Virus record (IMG/VR): IMGVR_UViG_3300044837_000097 | Span: 18,716-82,715 of that record | Direction: 5' to 3' (one strand) | DNA from: a virus | DNA: 64,000 bases | Shown here: one piece after another, positions 42,843 to 50,256 of the stretch | Numbering within the stretch: the first letter of the stretch is position 1 | Layout of the letters: each line of letters opens with the position of its first letter | Notes under the pieces: generated by a model | The model's input: the letters and a program-made list of their open reading frames with translations, nothing else | Told to the model about the DNA's origin: nothing | Database searches by the model: none | Program-made: the position numbers and the translations under genes

Positions 42843-43464
42843 TGGTTTTCTTCCTTGGGCCTGTGGCCTGATAACGCTCTGGGTGCGCTAGAAACTTTTG
42901 TAGTTCAATCGGACGATAGTCCGTGTACTCCACGGCGAACAGTCGTTGCCACTTGTGCTTCAACTGCTTCGTGAAGTCTACGCCGTGCAATTCCTTGTCA
43001 CGTTGTATACGCTCCGGGCTGTGAAAACCATCCCAGATATTATGGAAGTGTCCGTGCACGTTGACCGCAGCGCCGAGGGGCAGGCCCTCTTCCAGCGCAC
43101 CGTACGGACGGTGACCATCCGACTTTATGATGGCGTTGGCTGGCTCGTGGGTGAACAGCACGTCGCGGAAGGTGAAGCTGTCCACAGAGATGTGGAAACC
43201 GTGTTCCATCCACCACGTGTTCGAGTGAGAGCGGTCGTGGTTGCCGCGCACCAGTATCTTACGACCCGGCCACGCTTGCACCATCCACTCCCAGTCCGCG
43301 TACTTGCCGATGCCCACGTCGCCGCAGTGTATCAGCATGTCGCCTTCCTTCACTGTGTTCATCACGTTGCGGTGTATCTGTTCGGTGAAGTCACTGGGGC
43401 GCTGGCAATACGTCTCCATGCTTGCGTGTTTCAGATGGGTATCCGAAATTAAATAAACTTGCAT
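42832..43464 (-). CDS. Calcineurin-like metallophosphoesterase
   Basis: 210 residues from ATG 43464, set by AGGAGGG seven nucleotides upstream. All signature blocks are present: SDTH near 7-10, HCGDVG, VRGNHDRS, FTHEP and VHGHFHN. Such two-metal enzymes cleave phosphoesters (phosphodiesters, nucleotides or protein phosphates). Known phage members are involved in RNA/DNA end repair or nucleotide turnover; the substrate here is unknown. Confidence 0.88.
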   Translation of the reverse strand: MQVYLISDTHLKHASMETYCQRPSDFTEQIHRNVMNTVKEGDMLIHCGDVGIGKYADWEWMVQAWPGRKILVRGNHDRSHSNTWWMEHGFHISVDSFTFRDVLFTHEPANAIIKSDGHRPYGALEEGLPLGAAVNVHGHFHNIWDGFHSPERIQRDKELHGVDFTKQLKHKWQRLFAVEYTDYRPIELQKFLAHPERYQATGPRKKTNEA

Positions 43465-43546
43465 GTTTTCGCCCTCCTGTATAAAGTCGTCGTGCCAGTC
43501 TTTCGCCGCAAACGCTTCCACTTCGGTTTTGTTTGGCAGGTAAATT

Positions 43547-43575
43547 AGGTTACTCGTCTTTCCCGAATTTGTCAA
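43547..43575 (-). promoter_or_regulatory. Sigma70-like promoter of phosphoesterase gene
   Basis: On the - strand: TTGACA, 17-nt spacer, TAACCT, 83 nt before the phosphoesterase ATG. It overlaps the stop of the upstream glycosyltransferase. Confidence 0.65.
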
Positions 43576-44321
43576 CGGTAATCTCCGCTCAAGTACGCAG
43601 CCCATTGGTCGCGCATCCAACTCGACTTCGGGTCATGTCCCTTCGAGTGGCCCTCCGGGGTAAGAAAATACTTTACCACGCGTTGCTCCAAAGGCATCGA
43701 GAGAATTTCGCCGCGTGATGCCTCCATTCCCAAAACCTGACCAACCCAATAGTCCTCGTTCGCGCCGTTCAACGTCACGCTGGCCTTCGGGAAGGTGTCC
43801 GCGATAATCGTCGCGGCCTTGCGTGAGAGGAAGTAGCCTGCTCCGCTGGCCCACGAGTACACGCGGTCCACTAACTGCATTTGACCATCTTTGTTGCGAA
43901 TCTCACGTGGCCCACACGCGCCCCACTCGCCATTGAACGTACCTGCATAGTCCGCGATTTCGTAGTTTGACTTCTCAATACGCTTCGGGTAAACGCAGCA
44001 ATCGGTGTCTACGAGCAAGACGTGGTCGAGCGCGCGGTCAGTCATCCACTGGCAGATGCCGCGCGTTTTGAAAACCAGACCCTCGTACGTATCCGGGCAT
44101 TCGAGGATAACCTCGTCCGACTTCGGGCTGTACGAGTTCTGCGGTGTCGGGTGAACCGACTTAATAACGCCGCCCAGTTCCAGCGATGGGCGACCTAGAA
44201 AGAATTTAGTCTGGATTCCACGGTCACGAAGATAAGCGCCCCACGTCCCACGAATGTTATCGTGCGCTCCCGCATCCAAATCGCGGAAGCAACTTTTAAC
44301 AGCAACGAGAAGTCGCGACAT
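43572..44321 (-). CDS. Glycosyltransferase, GT31-like
   Basis: 249 residues. VAVKSCFRDLDAGAHDNIRGTW at the start resembles the RxxIRxTW entry motif of beta-1,3-galactosyltransferase-type enzymes. VLLVDTDCCV provides the DxD-like metal site, and GAGYFLSRKAATI followed by GANEDYWVGQVL matches the conserved later motif. Acceptor unknown. Overlaps the DHH gene by 26 nt. Confidence 0.72.
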   Translation of the reverse strand: MSRLLVAVKSCFRDLDAGAHDNIRGTWGAYLRDRGIQTKFFLGRPSLELGGVIKSVHPTPQNSYSPKSDEVILECPDTYEGLVFKTRGICQWMTDRALDHVLLVDTDCCVYPKRIEKSNYEIADYAGTFNGEWGACGPREIRNKDGQMQLVDRVYSWASGAGYFLSRKAATIIADTFPKASVTLNGANEDYWVGQVLGMEASRGEILSMPLEQRVVKYFLTPEGHSKGHDPKSSWMRDQWAAYLSGDYR

Positions 44322-45231
44322 AGCTCCTCCCCAAAACCTTATCGACCAGCGCGCGGCCTTCCTTCAAACTGAGTTGAAAACCACTCGCATTCTGGTGCCC
44401 GCCGCCTCCGTACGCCTTCGCGATGGCGCTCACGTCTATGTTGCTCCCTTCTTTATTGCTGCGGAGGGAGAACTGAATGAGGCCGTCGCCGCGTTCAAAC
44501 CACAAGAGGGCGATGTCGTACCCGGCCTTGCATGCTGCGTTGCCCGCTTCGCTCACCCCGGTATACGGGATGTTGAGCACGGCGGTGCAATAATTGTGGC
44601 CCTCGAATACGAAGACGCCTTCTTGCCGGTCGGCTACAACGTTCTTCGTGTAGTATTCGATGTAACGACGAACCCCGATTCCTCCAAGTTCTGCTGTTTC
44701 GGGTGTGTCAATCATATCCCACGACTCTACAGTTCGAGGCACCGTCATAAGATACGCGTTAATCTCTTGCGATTTCGGCAGTGCCCAATTCCAGAGGTCT
44801 TGGTCCTCCGTGTAATCCACCCACCACGGGCGGTAGCTCTTATGCGGGCCCACCAATAAATGACCAGCGTTAAAATCAGGCGAGTTTTTCCCGAATAGAT
44901 AATCCCACGCGAGTCCTGCGCCGGAACGCTTCATATCGAAGGTAGCGTACGGCGCACCCTCTAACGCGGCTTGTGCCGTTTTATGGTGGTCGAGCAGACG
45001 AAAAGATTTCGCTGCGGAGTTCAGGCGGTCATTCAACTCGCGGGTGCGCAGCGAGTAGTCCACCATGATTACATCTTTGCCTGTGCAGTATGTGAAGAGT
45101 TCTTCCAGCGCCTCCGGTAGTAGGCCGTGGTTCAATCCCATCAACTCCGCTTCCGGGTATTTCTTCTTGCAAATATAAGCGGCACACCAGCCATCGGAAC
45201 AATTTGCGTGGAACAATATTAAATCCATCAA
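44296..45231 (-). CDS. DHH-family phosphoesterase
   Basis: 311 residues. HANCSDGWCAAY near the start binds metal; VMVDYS and FRLLDHHKTA give the DHH core; GGGGHQNASGF near the C-terminus is the DHHA1 domain glycine motif. Relatives cleave short oligonucleotides, pAp or cyclic dinucleotides. In a phage it could salvage nanoRNA or remove a defence second messenger; the sequence does not tell which. Confidence 0.88.
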   Translation of the reverse strand: MMDLILFHANCSDGWCAAYICKKKYPEAELMGLNHGLLPEALEELFTYCTGKDVIMVDYSLRTRELNDRLNSAAKSFRLLDHHKTAQAALEGAPYATFDMKRSGAGLAWDYLFGKNSPDFNAGHLLVGPHKSYRPWWVDYTEDQDLWNWALPKSQEINAYLMTVPRTVESWDMIDTPETAELGGIGVRRYIEYYTKNVVADRQEGVFVFEGHNYCTAVLNIPYTGVSEAGNAACKAGYDIALLWFERGDGLIQFSLRSNKEGSNIDVSAIAKAYGGGGHQNASGFQLSLKEGRALVDKVLGRSYVATSRCC

Positions 45232-45251
45232 ACACCTCTCTTATTAACAGG

Positions 45252-45308
45252 CTAAAGACGCCGCTTACCCACCGTAAACGGAGGGATTGCGCGGCTAAAT
45301 CCGTTCAT
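45252..45308 (-). CDS. Tiny ORF (18 aa), doubtful
   Basis: ATG 45308 overlaps the stop of the GT2-like gene (TAATG) and reads MNGFSRAIPPFTVGKRRL. It fills most of the gap before the DHH gene. Only its overlap supports it. Confidence 0.25.
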   Translation of the reverse strand: MNGFSRAIPPFTVGKRRL

Positions 45309-46087
45309 TACTTCACCTCTTCGTCGAACCCGTAATATTTTTTCACGCCGCGTTTCTTCAACATCATCGCGTGGCCGTCCCAAACACGGCGGCGCTTGAA
45401 TCCGTAATCCGCGTCTTCCATTTGGGGGTCCTTCTCTTGTTCTTCAATCCCCAGCCCGGGCGTCCACACGATGACCTTGCCCGCGTTCTTCATGTCGATG
45501 TACCAATCGGCGTGCTCTCCACCGATGGGTCCGATGGCCTCGTCCCACGGCACTGCCTTCATGACGTGAGTACGGGCGAGGAAGAAGTTCACCGCGATGT
45601 CAACCTTCCACAATGTGCACGCTTGCGACTTCACCAGTGGCTCATCTCTCGTCACGTCCAACGGAATTTCTTTAATGTACTGACCCGGGACGATATTCAA
45701 GTAACCTTCATACGGCCTATTATTGAAGGTGCCCGCAATCACGTCCGGCAGGCGGTATGCGTCCAATATGTCCATCATGCGAATCACGACGCGACGGATG
45801 TCGATGTCAAACTTGAAGTCGTCGCAACCAAGCAGCGTGTATTTTGTATCAACCAGTTGCACACCTGCGTTGCGCTTCTTGGTGAGCCATGTATCGCTCG
45901 GCATTTCTTTCCAAATCACTTGGGAGTAGAGCGGGTATCCGCTCGGTGTCATGGGTCTGTGCCTGTCATCGTTAACAACAATAACTTTGCACTCGGGCAG
46001 GTTTCTAGTCAGCCCGAGCAAGGCTTGACGCAAGTAGCCGGGGCGGCTACCTGCTGTTAAGATGATGGAAACGTCATTCAATGACAC
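45308..46087 (-). CDS. GT2-like glycosyltransferase
   Basis: 259 residues. VSIILTAGSRPGYLRQALLG and CKVIVVNDDRHR form the nucleotide-binding start; YTLLGCDDFKFD carries the DxD-type acidic motif; IGGEHADWYIDMKNAG resembles the acceptor-side ED motif. Ends in a Lys/Arg-rich tail. The third glycosyltransferase of the cluster. Confidence 0.75.
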   Translation of the reverse strand: MSLNDVSIILTAGSRPGYLRQALLGLTRNLPECKVIVVNDDRHRPMTPSGYPLYSQVIWKEMPSDTWLTKKRNAGVQLVDTKYTLLGCDDFKFDIDIRRVVIRMMDILDAYRLPDVIAGTFNNRPYEGYLNIVPGQYIKEIPLDVTRDEPLVKSQACTLWKVDIAVNFFLARTHVMKAVPWDEAIGPIGGEHADWYIDMKNAGKVIVWTPGLGIEEQEKDPQMEDADYGFKRRRVWDGHAMMLKKRGVKKYYGFDEEVK

Positions 46088-46433
46088 TGTGTTTCTCGAT
46101 GTATCGAATACGGTTCGACGGAAAGGTCAGGCCAACTTCACTGGCGTACAATGCGTGGTCAGCGCGCTCCATCGTAACGTCGTAAGGAATGTAACCCATC
46201 TTCACGTAGCCGTGCTTTTTGTCATACCACCCGGTGCTGAACGCGAAGCGATAACTAAAATCTGCATGAAAGAATCCCATCGGGTACTCGGCAGTCCCCG
46301 CTTCTATCTGGTTCTCCACCAGCGGGGTAGATGCGATGAACCCCTCCAAACCGCACTCCAAGAGGTGCGAATACTCGTTGACGAGTTCTCGCAAACTCTC
46401 GGGGCGCGCAACACTATGGAAGTGCCAGTTCAT
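46074..46433 (-). CDS. Hypothetical protein (119 aa)
   Basis: Aromatic-rich, mixed fold, with AEYPMGFFHADFSYRFAFST. No family recognised. Overlaps the GT2-like gene by 14 nt, so coupled with sugar-transfer genes. Confidence 0.62.
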   Translation of the reverse strand: MNWHFHSVARPESLRELVNEYSHLLECGLEGFIASTPLVENQIEAGTAEYPMGFFHADFSYRFAFSTGWYDKKHGYVKMGYIPYDVTMERADHALYASEVGLTFPSNRIRYIEKHSVIE

Positions 46434-46636
46434 GCCTTGATGACGATGACTGCGGCTGCTGGGATGTCGGCTTTGCCGATGTTGCCGTTGTCGCTCGACC
46501 AGATAACAGTGATAAGACCCTTGAACGTGTCAGCGCCCACCACCGTCAGTCTGCGTTCCGAGCGGCCAGCATCGCTGCGAAGTTGCACGACGCTACCAAT
46601 TCCGATTGTTACCTGTGCCTCTGGTTTGTTCTTCAT
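46430..46636 (-). CDS. Small beta-barrel-like protein (68 aa)
   Basis: VTIGIGSVVQLRSDAGRSERRLTV resembles short YodC/DUF2158-type proteins (a VVQLKSGGP-like opening). The whole protein is beta-rich and ends AAAVIVIKA. Function unknown. Confidence 0.55.
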   Translation of the reverse strand: MKNKPEAQVTIGIGSVVQLRSDAGRSERRLTVVGADTFKGLITVIWSSDNGNIGKADIPAAAVIVIKA

Positions 46637-47391
46637 GCTAGGTTCCTCCCTAGTTTCAATCCGCGATTAACGCGGCGCGACTGGTCTTGACGGCGGCGTC
46701 CACCGCGCGATGACAAGCGGCGCTCTTTACGAATCTGACGTGCCGCGATAACGCGAGCGCGCTGCAAGTCTTCTTGAAAATCCTTCTGCACCAGCGCCTG
46801 CACTTCCGGTGTCAATTCTTTGAACTTGTCCGAGGTCTCGTCCAACAAGTAGAAGCCGATTGTATTGAAGACCACGCGGGTACGTTCGATAAACTGCAAC
46901 TTGATTTTCGACGGGTGCGGATGGAAACGTTTCTTGGCGAACTGCGCGGCTCCCAAAACTTGCTTCAATGTCGGCGTCGAGTCCGGGTGAATTGCTGTTC
47001 TCAAATCGGGTACAAGCGTAACCGATTCGGGTACACCCTTCTCTTCATCAACCGGGACAACTTCTTCTCGAAACTGCTCATATTTTCGCCCATCCTTGTC
47101 CTTCAACGTGTGCGTGAATTTCTGCTCACACTTCGTTGTCGGGTCGAACTCAAACTGGCGGTGGCGAAAGCCGTGAACTTGGCAGTTCACCATCTTCCCG
47201 AGTTCCGGGTGACGACCAGAGAATGACTTGCCGCGCAACTCCGCTGTTGCGGCTGCTGCTTGCTCCGTGGTCAACGTAGTCTTGAACACTGGCTCCGCTT
47301 CCGGCACAGGCTGAATCTCAGAGGACGCCAGCACTTGCTCCCTGATTTCTTCCAGCGATGGCAACTTTACGTTGTCGTTCTGTTCGCTCAT
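46633..47391 (-). CDS. Hypothetical basic-tailed protein (252 aa)
   Basis: Start at ATG 47391 (GGAAGGATTC upstream); an in-frame extension into the 24-bp duplication is unlikely. Acidic N-terminal half, a Cys/His pair region (VNCQVHGFRHRQFEFD), helical C-terminal half and a strongly basic tail (SSRGGRRRQDQSRRVNRG), suggesting nucleic-acid contact. No family recognised. Confidence 0.65.
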   Translation of the reverse strand: MSEQNDNVKLPSLEEIREQVLASSEIQPVPEAEPVFKTTLTTEQAAAATAELRGKSFSGRHPELGKMVNCQVHGFRHRQFEFDPTTKCEQKFTHTLKDKDGRKYEQFREEVVPVDEEKGVPESVTLVPDLRTAIHPDSTPTLKQVLGAAQFAKKRFHPHPSKIKLQFIERTRVVFNTIGFYLLDETSDKFKELTPEVQALVQKDFQEDLQRARVIAARQIRKERRLSSRGGRRRQDQSRRVNRGLKLGRNLA

Positions 47392-47435
47392 ATCGTGAAT
47401 CCTTCCGGGATTGTCCCTAGTTCTTGAGAGAACTT

Positions 47436-47483
47436 CATATTGCTCTCCCAAAGTCGTATCATATTGCTCTCCCAAAGTCGTAA
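47436..47483. repeat. 24-bp tandem duplication
   Basis: The sequence catattgctctcccaaagtc plus gtat occurs twice back to back (47436-47459 and 47460-47483, with one mismatch at the last base). It covers the 3' end of the zinc-finger gene and the leader of the next gene. The near-perfect match points to a recent slippage event. Confidence 0.9.
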
Positions 47484-48055
47484 TTGCGCCCTTCGCCTGT
47501 CTTCGGACTGTCCGCTGGTTCTATGCCGATTGCGTAAACCTTTGTCCCTGCCGGAACTTCACAACGGGTGCACTTGAACTCTTTGCGATGAGTGCACTTT
47601 GCAGGTCCGGGATACGCGCGTGCCTCCAACGTTAGCAACCCATACTCTTCAATTCTCGCTGCGGCCTTCGGGTCTTGGTCCACGTACGCATACTCGATGT
47701 GCTCGCTTTCAATCGTCGGGACTTTCGGGGTCGAGACATTTTTGCTTCGGTGACGGACCAGCACGATGTCGTACTTGTAGGTGTCCCAAGTTCGGGCGAC
47801 TTCAACCATCTTCGTGCCGTTGCACTTCGCGCAGTTCTTAACCTCGGTGCTGCCGTTGCACATATCGCAGCGAACCGATTCTTTACCGCGCTCTCGGGCT
47901 ACCACAACCCAAAGGGCCTCGCCGCACTTGACCAACTCGTCGGCTTCTTGATAATCAATCGTCTTGCGGCATCGGCAAAATTTCGCTGGTGGTTCCGCCT
48001 TTCCTAGTGCGACCAGTTCCTGCTGTTGGCAGGAGTGGACCTTCGATATGTTCAT
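47459..48055 (-). CDS. Hypothetical zinc-finger protein (198 aa)
   Basis: CRCRKT near the start, CDMCNGSTEVKNCAKCNGT in the middle (DnaJ-type Cys-rich repeats, CxxCxG twice) and CTHRKEFKCTRC later. At least two zinc sites are likely. No J domain is present. Perhaps a DNA- or protein-binding accessory factor. Its last codons fall inside the 24-bp duplication. Confidence 0.65.
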   Translation of the reverse strand: MNISKVHSCQQQELVALGKAEPPAKFCRCRKTIDYQEADELVKCGEALWVVVARERGKESVRCDMCNGSTEVKNCAKCNGTKMVEVARTWDTYKYDIVLVRHRSKNVSTPKVPTIESEHIEYAYVDQDPKAAARIEEYGLLTLEARAYPGPAKCTHRKEFKCTRCEVPAGTKVYAIGIEPADSPKTGEGRNYDFGRAI

Positions 48056-48104
48056 TCTTTTCTCCGATTCCCTCGGGGTGTCTTCACGAGGGGTTCCGGT
48101 TATG

Positions 48105-48617
48105 TCAGGCGTTCTTTATCTTACGCTCTTTGCCATCCATTCTGCGGCCCTCTCGGGCGTAGTTCAAGCTGCGCAGAATCATCAAAACAACGTTGGGGGT
48201 CAGGCCCATTTCCTTAGCCACTTGGGTGTACGTCATGCCCATGCGGTGGTACAAGTAGCAGACTCGAATCCAGCGTGCCGCCTTACGCGCTTGAACCGGG
48301 TGGGTACGCGCCTCGGGGAACGCTTTCAACACGGTATTTCGGAGTTCCGCATCGTCCATCGTCCAGTCAGGTGCTGTGCGACCCTCGGTGCGGACCTTCG
48401 TTACTTGGTACGAACTCATGAAAGCGTCGTTTGTGTCCAGTTTCTGTCTTAGTCGCGCGGTGTCTTTCTTGTTTCCCGTGACTTTGGAAATTTCGATGAT
48501 GTCCGGTTGAACGGTTTCGTCATTCGAGTTGTCGGTCATCGATTGATAAACGCCGAGTCCGTATTTCTTTAACTGACGCTCCCAGTAAGCCGGGTCTGTA
48601 TTATTGAGGTTCGCCAT
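48105..48617 (-). CDS. HTH-containing protein, possible regulator (170 aa)
   Basis: Start at ATG 48617 (overlapping the RecB-like gene's 3' end). The C-terminal third has MTYTQVAKEMGLTPNVVLMI, a helix-turn-helix like those of sigma-factor region 4 or small DNA-binding regulators, followed by a basic tail (GRRMDGKERKIKNA). The N-terminal part is unassigned. Might control phage transcription; no target is shown. Confidence 0.6.
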   Translation of the reverse strand: MANLNNTDPAYWERQLKKYGLGVYQSMTDNSNDETVQPDIIEISKVTGNKKDTARLRQKLDTNDAFMSSYQVTKVRTEGRTAPDWTMDDAELRNTVLKAFPEARTHPVQARKAARWIRVCYLYHRMGMTYTQVAKEMGLTPNVVLMILRSLNYAREGRRMDGKERKIKNA

Positions 48618-49806
48618 CTGTGTCCTCTTCCGCGAACAAGTCAACGTCCTCGTCCGACTTTGTAAAGTTAGATTCTTTGAACTGCTTGTCGTTCAACACA
48701 AACGCGCGGAAGTACGGGTCCGAGCGGTCATCATGAGGATAACGAACTCCAAAGGTGTTGGGGTACGAGTTGCTTAATCGCGCATTCACAATACGCATAA
48801 TCTGCGTTTGCGCAATCTTGCCTGCGTCTTCCGCCGACTCGATGCTGACGTAGCCCGCGTTGAACTGCAAGCGTTGTTTCGTCACTGCCTCCTCGCTTGC
48901 CCACGTTCCGTTCTCTTCCAGCCAGTCGTCGCGGCGCTGCTTGGCCTCTTTCGTCTGTTCCGTCTTGCCGTTCTTCTGGCCTTGCACACGGTTCATCTCT
49001 TCCACCATGAAGTCGTTCGGAAGCAACCACAGTCCGTCGTCGTCCACGCCTGCGACTATTGCCTCTTGTCCGGCCTTCATGAACCCGGCGTCTTCCAGCA
49101 ATGTCACCGAATAGCCCTTCTGAATCGAGAGCGCCTTCTTTACAAACCAGAGAAGGGCCACGTCCCTGTACCCAGATAACCACGAGTAACGTCGTAGCTG
49201 CGTATCATGCGCTGCGATGCCATACTGCTCGGGAAAATCATTCCCTGCGGTTTTGATGTCAACGATGATGGGTCGAAAGACTCCGTATTCTGGCTTCCAA
49301 TTGAGTCTTGGGAGCAGCGGATGGGCAGGGTCAGTGAAGCTGACAATATCGAGTTTACCCACGTCTTCAATCTCGCCATAAACTGGGTCATTGGGGAAAA
49401 CCTCCTTCGCGTATTCGCGTTGAAAAACTACTTGTCCGCCAAGCGGGATGGGGAGACTCGGTTGACGCAATGCGTACAACTTCATCCAGTCGGTGCCGAT
49501 GCGCGCGCACGTCGCCCAATCCTTCTCAACTCTTGTGTATTGCAATTCCTTTACTTCTCGGAACGGCTCCCACTTCGACAAGAAGTGAGCAATAGCAGCA
49601 TCGCGGTCTCCCCAGTTCTCGTGATAGAACTGGACGGCATCTTCAAACGCCTTGCCGAACTCAAAGCGAGCGCGCAGATTCTTTTCTTTCCAGCCCATCA
49701 CCTTTTGTAGGTAGTATTTGTATGGGCACTGGTCGAAAGTATTGCCTGCCGAGTAGCTATGCTTGCGCCACGGTTTTCCTTTCGTATTTATGTATAAAAA
49801 ACCCAT
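48601..49806 (-). CDS. PD-(D/E)XK nuclease, RecB/Cas4-like
   Basis: 401 residues. SAGNTFDQCPYKYYLQKV at the start and ARFEFGKAFEDAV form the opening of the RecB-type nuclease fold. GKLDIVSF with IIVDIKTAGND supplies the catalytic D...DxK, and QLRRYSWLSGY matches motif QxxxY. Probably an exonuclease that works with the neighbouring UvrD-type helicase, as in AddAB/RecBCD, to process ends for recombination. No 4Fe-4S cysteine cluster was seen. Confidence 0.82.
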   Translation of the reverse strand: MGFLYINTKGKPWRKHSYSAGNTFDQCPYKYYLQKVMGWKEKNLRARFEFGKAFEDAVQFYHENWGDRDAAIAHFLSKWEPFREVKELQYTRVEKDWATCARIGTDWMKLYALRQPSLPIPLGGQVVFQREYAKEVFPNDPVYGEIEDVGKLDIVSFTDPAHPLLPRLNWKPEYGVFRPIIVDIKTAGNDFPEQYGIAAHDTQLRRYSWLSGYRDVALLWFVKKALSIQKGYSVTLLEDAGFMKAGQEAIVAGVDDDGLWLLPNDFMVEEMNRVQGQKNGKTEQTKEAKQRRDDWLEENGTWASEEAVTKQRLQFNAGYVSIESAEDAGKIAQTQIMRIVNARLSNSYPNTFGVRYPHDDRSDPYFRAFVLNDKQFKESNFTKSDEDVDLFAEEDTDGEPQ

Positions 49807-50256
49807 TATCGATTCTCCTGCTTTCTTCGTTTTTGAATCTTTTTTAAGACGGGAGAAAGAAGCATCATTTCACCGTAATTAAGATGTTTATTTTTGGTAT
49901 AATTACAGAGCTTACAACAAGGAACCACGTTTTTACTTTCGTGTTTTAGGTTGTCGTCTTTTCTATCAAGATTAAATCCAGTTGGTGACAAAGGACCAGA
50001 GCAGTAGTGGCACTCGTTCTTTTCTAATAGCTTTTTGTAAAAACCAAAACCCCAAATAACGCCTGACTTTTTTATTTTCTCTTTTTGTAAAACAGCAACG
50101 AGACGCTTGAAACGGTCTTCAATTGTGCGCGGGTGCCGTTTGTAATATTCTCTCTGCCATATCTTTGTACTCTTTCTTGTGACTTTCTCGATACGCTTTG
50201 GACGCCGCTTTTCTTTTCTCGCGATTCTTTCTATAATATTTTTGTCCGTATGTCAT
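49806..50256 (-). pseudogene. Frameshifted HNH endonuclease gene
   Basis: ATG 50256 (ATGA overlap with the helicase stop) reads MTYGQKYYRKNREKRKAASK and soon stops at HN. In another frame QREYYKRHPRTIEDRF continues through a full HNH domain: CHYCSGPL, NLDRKDDNLKHESKNV, PCCKLCNYTK. It ends at 49806, overlapping the RecB-like start. The total length is not a multiple of three, so one indel splits it (near 'KDMAE/WQREY'). AT-rich. Either inactive, or rescued by frameshifting. Confidence 0.72.

Noticed and set aside
43465-43620. Longer start of the metallophosphoesterase at 43620
   Set aside because: It would cross the upstream gene's stop and the promoter; AGGAGGG marks ATG 43464.
47599-48007. 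+ strand ORFs opposite the zinc-finger gene
   Set aside because: Composition follows the - strand gene; all genes around are on the - strand with tight overlaps.
48056-48104. CCCTCG/CGAGGG hairpin between the HTH and zinc-finger genes
   Set aside because: The stem is short, the loop is long and there is no T-tract, so a terminator cannot be claimed.
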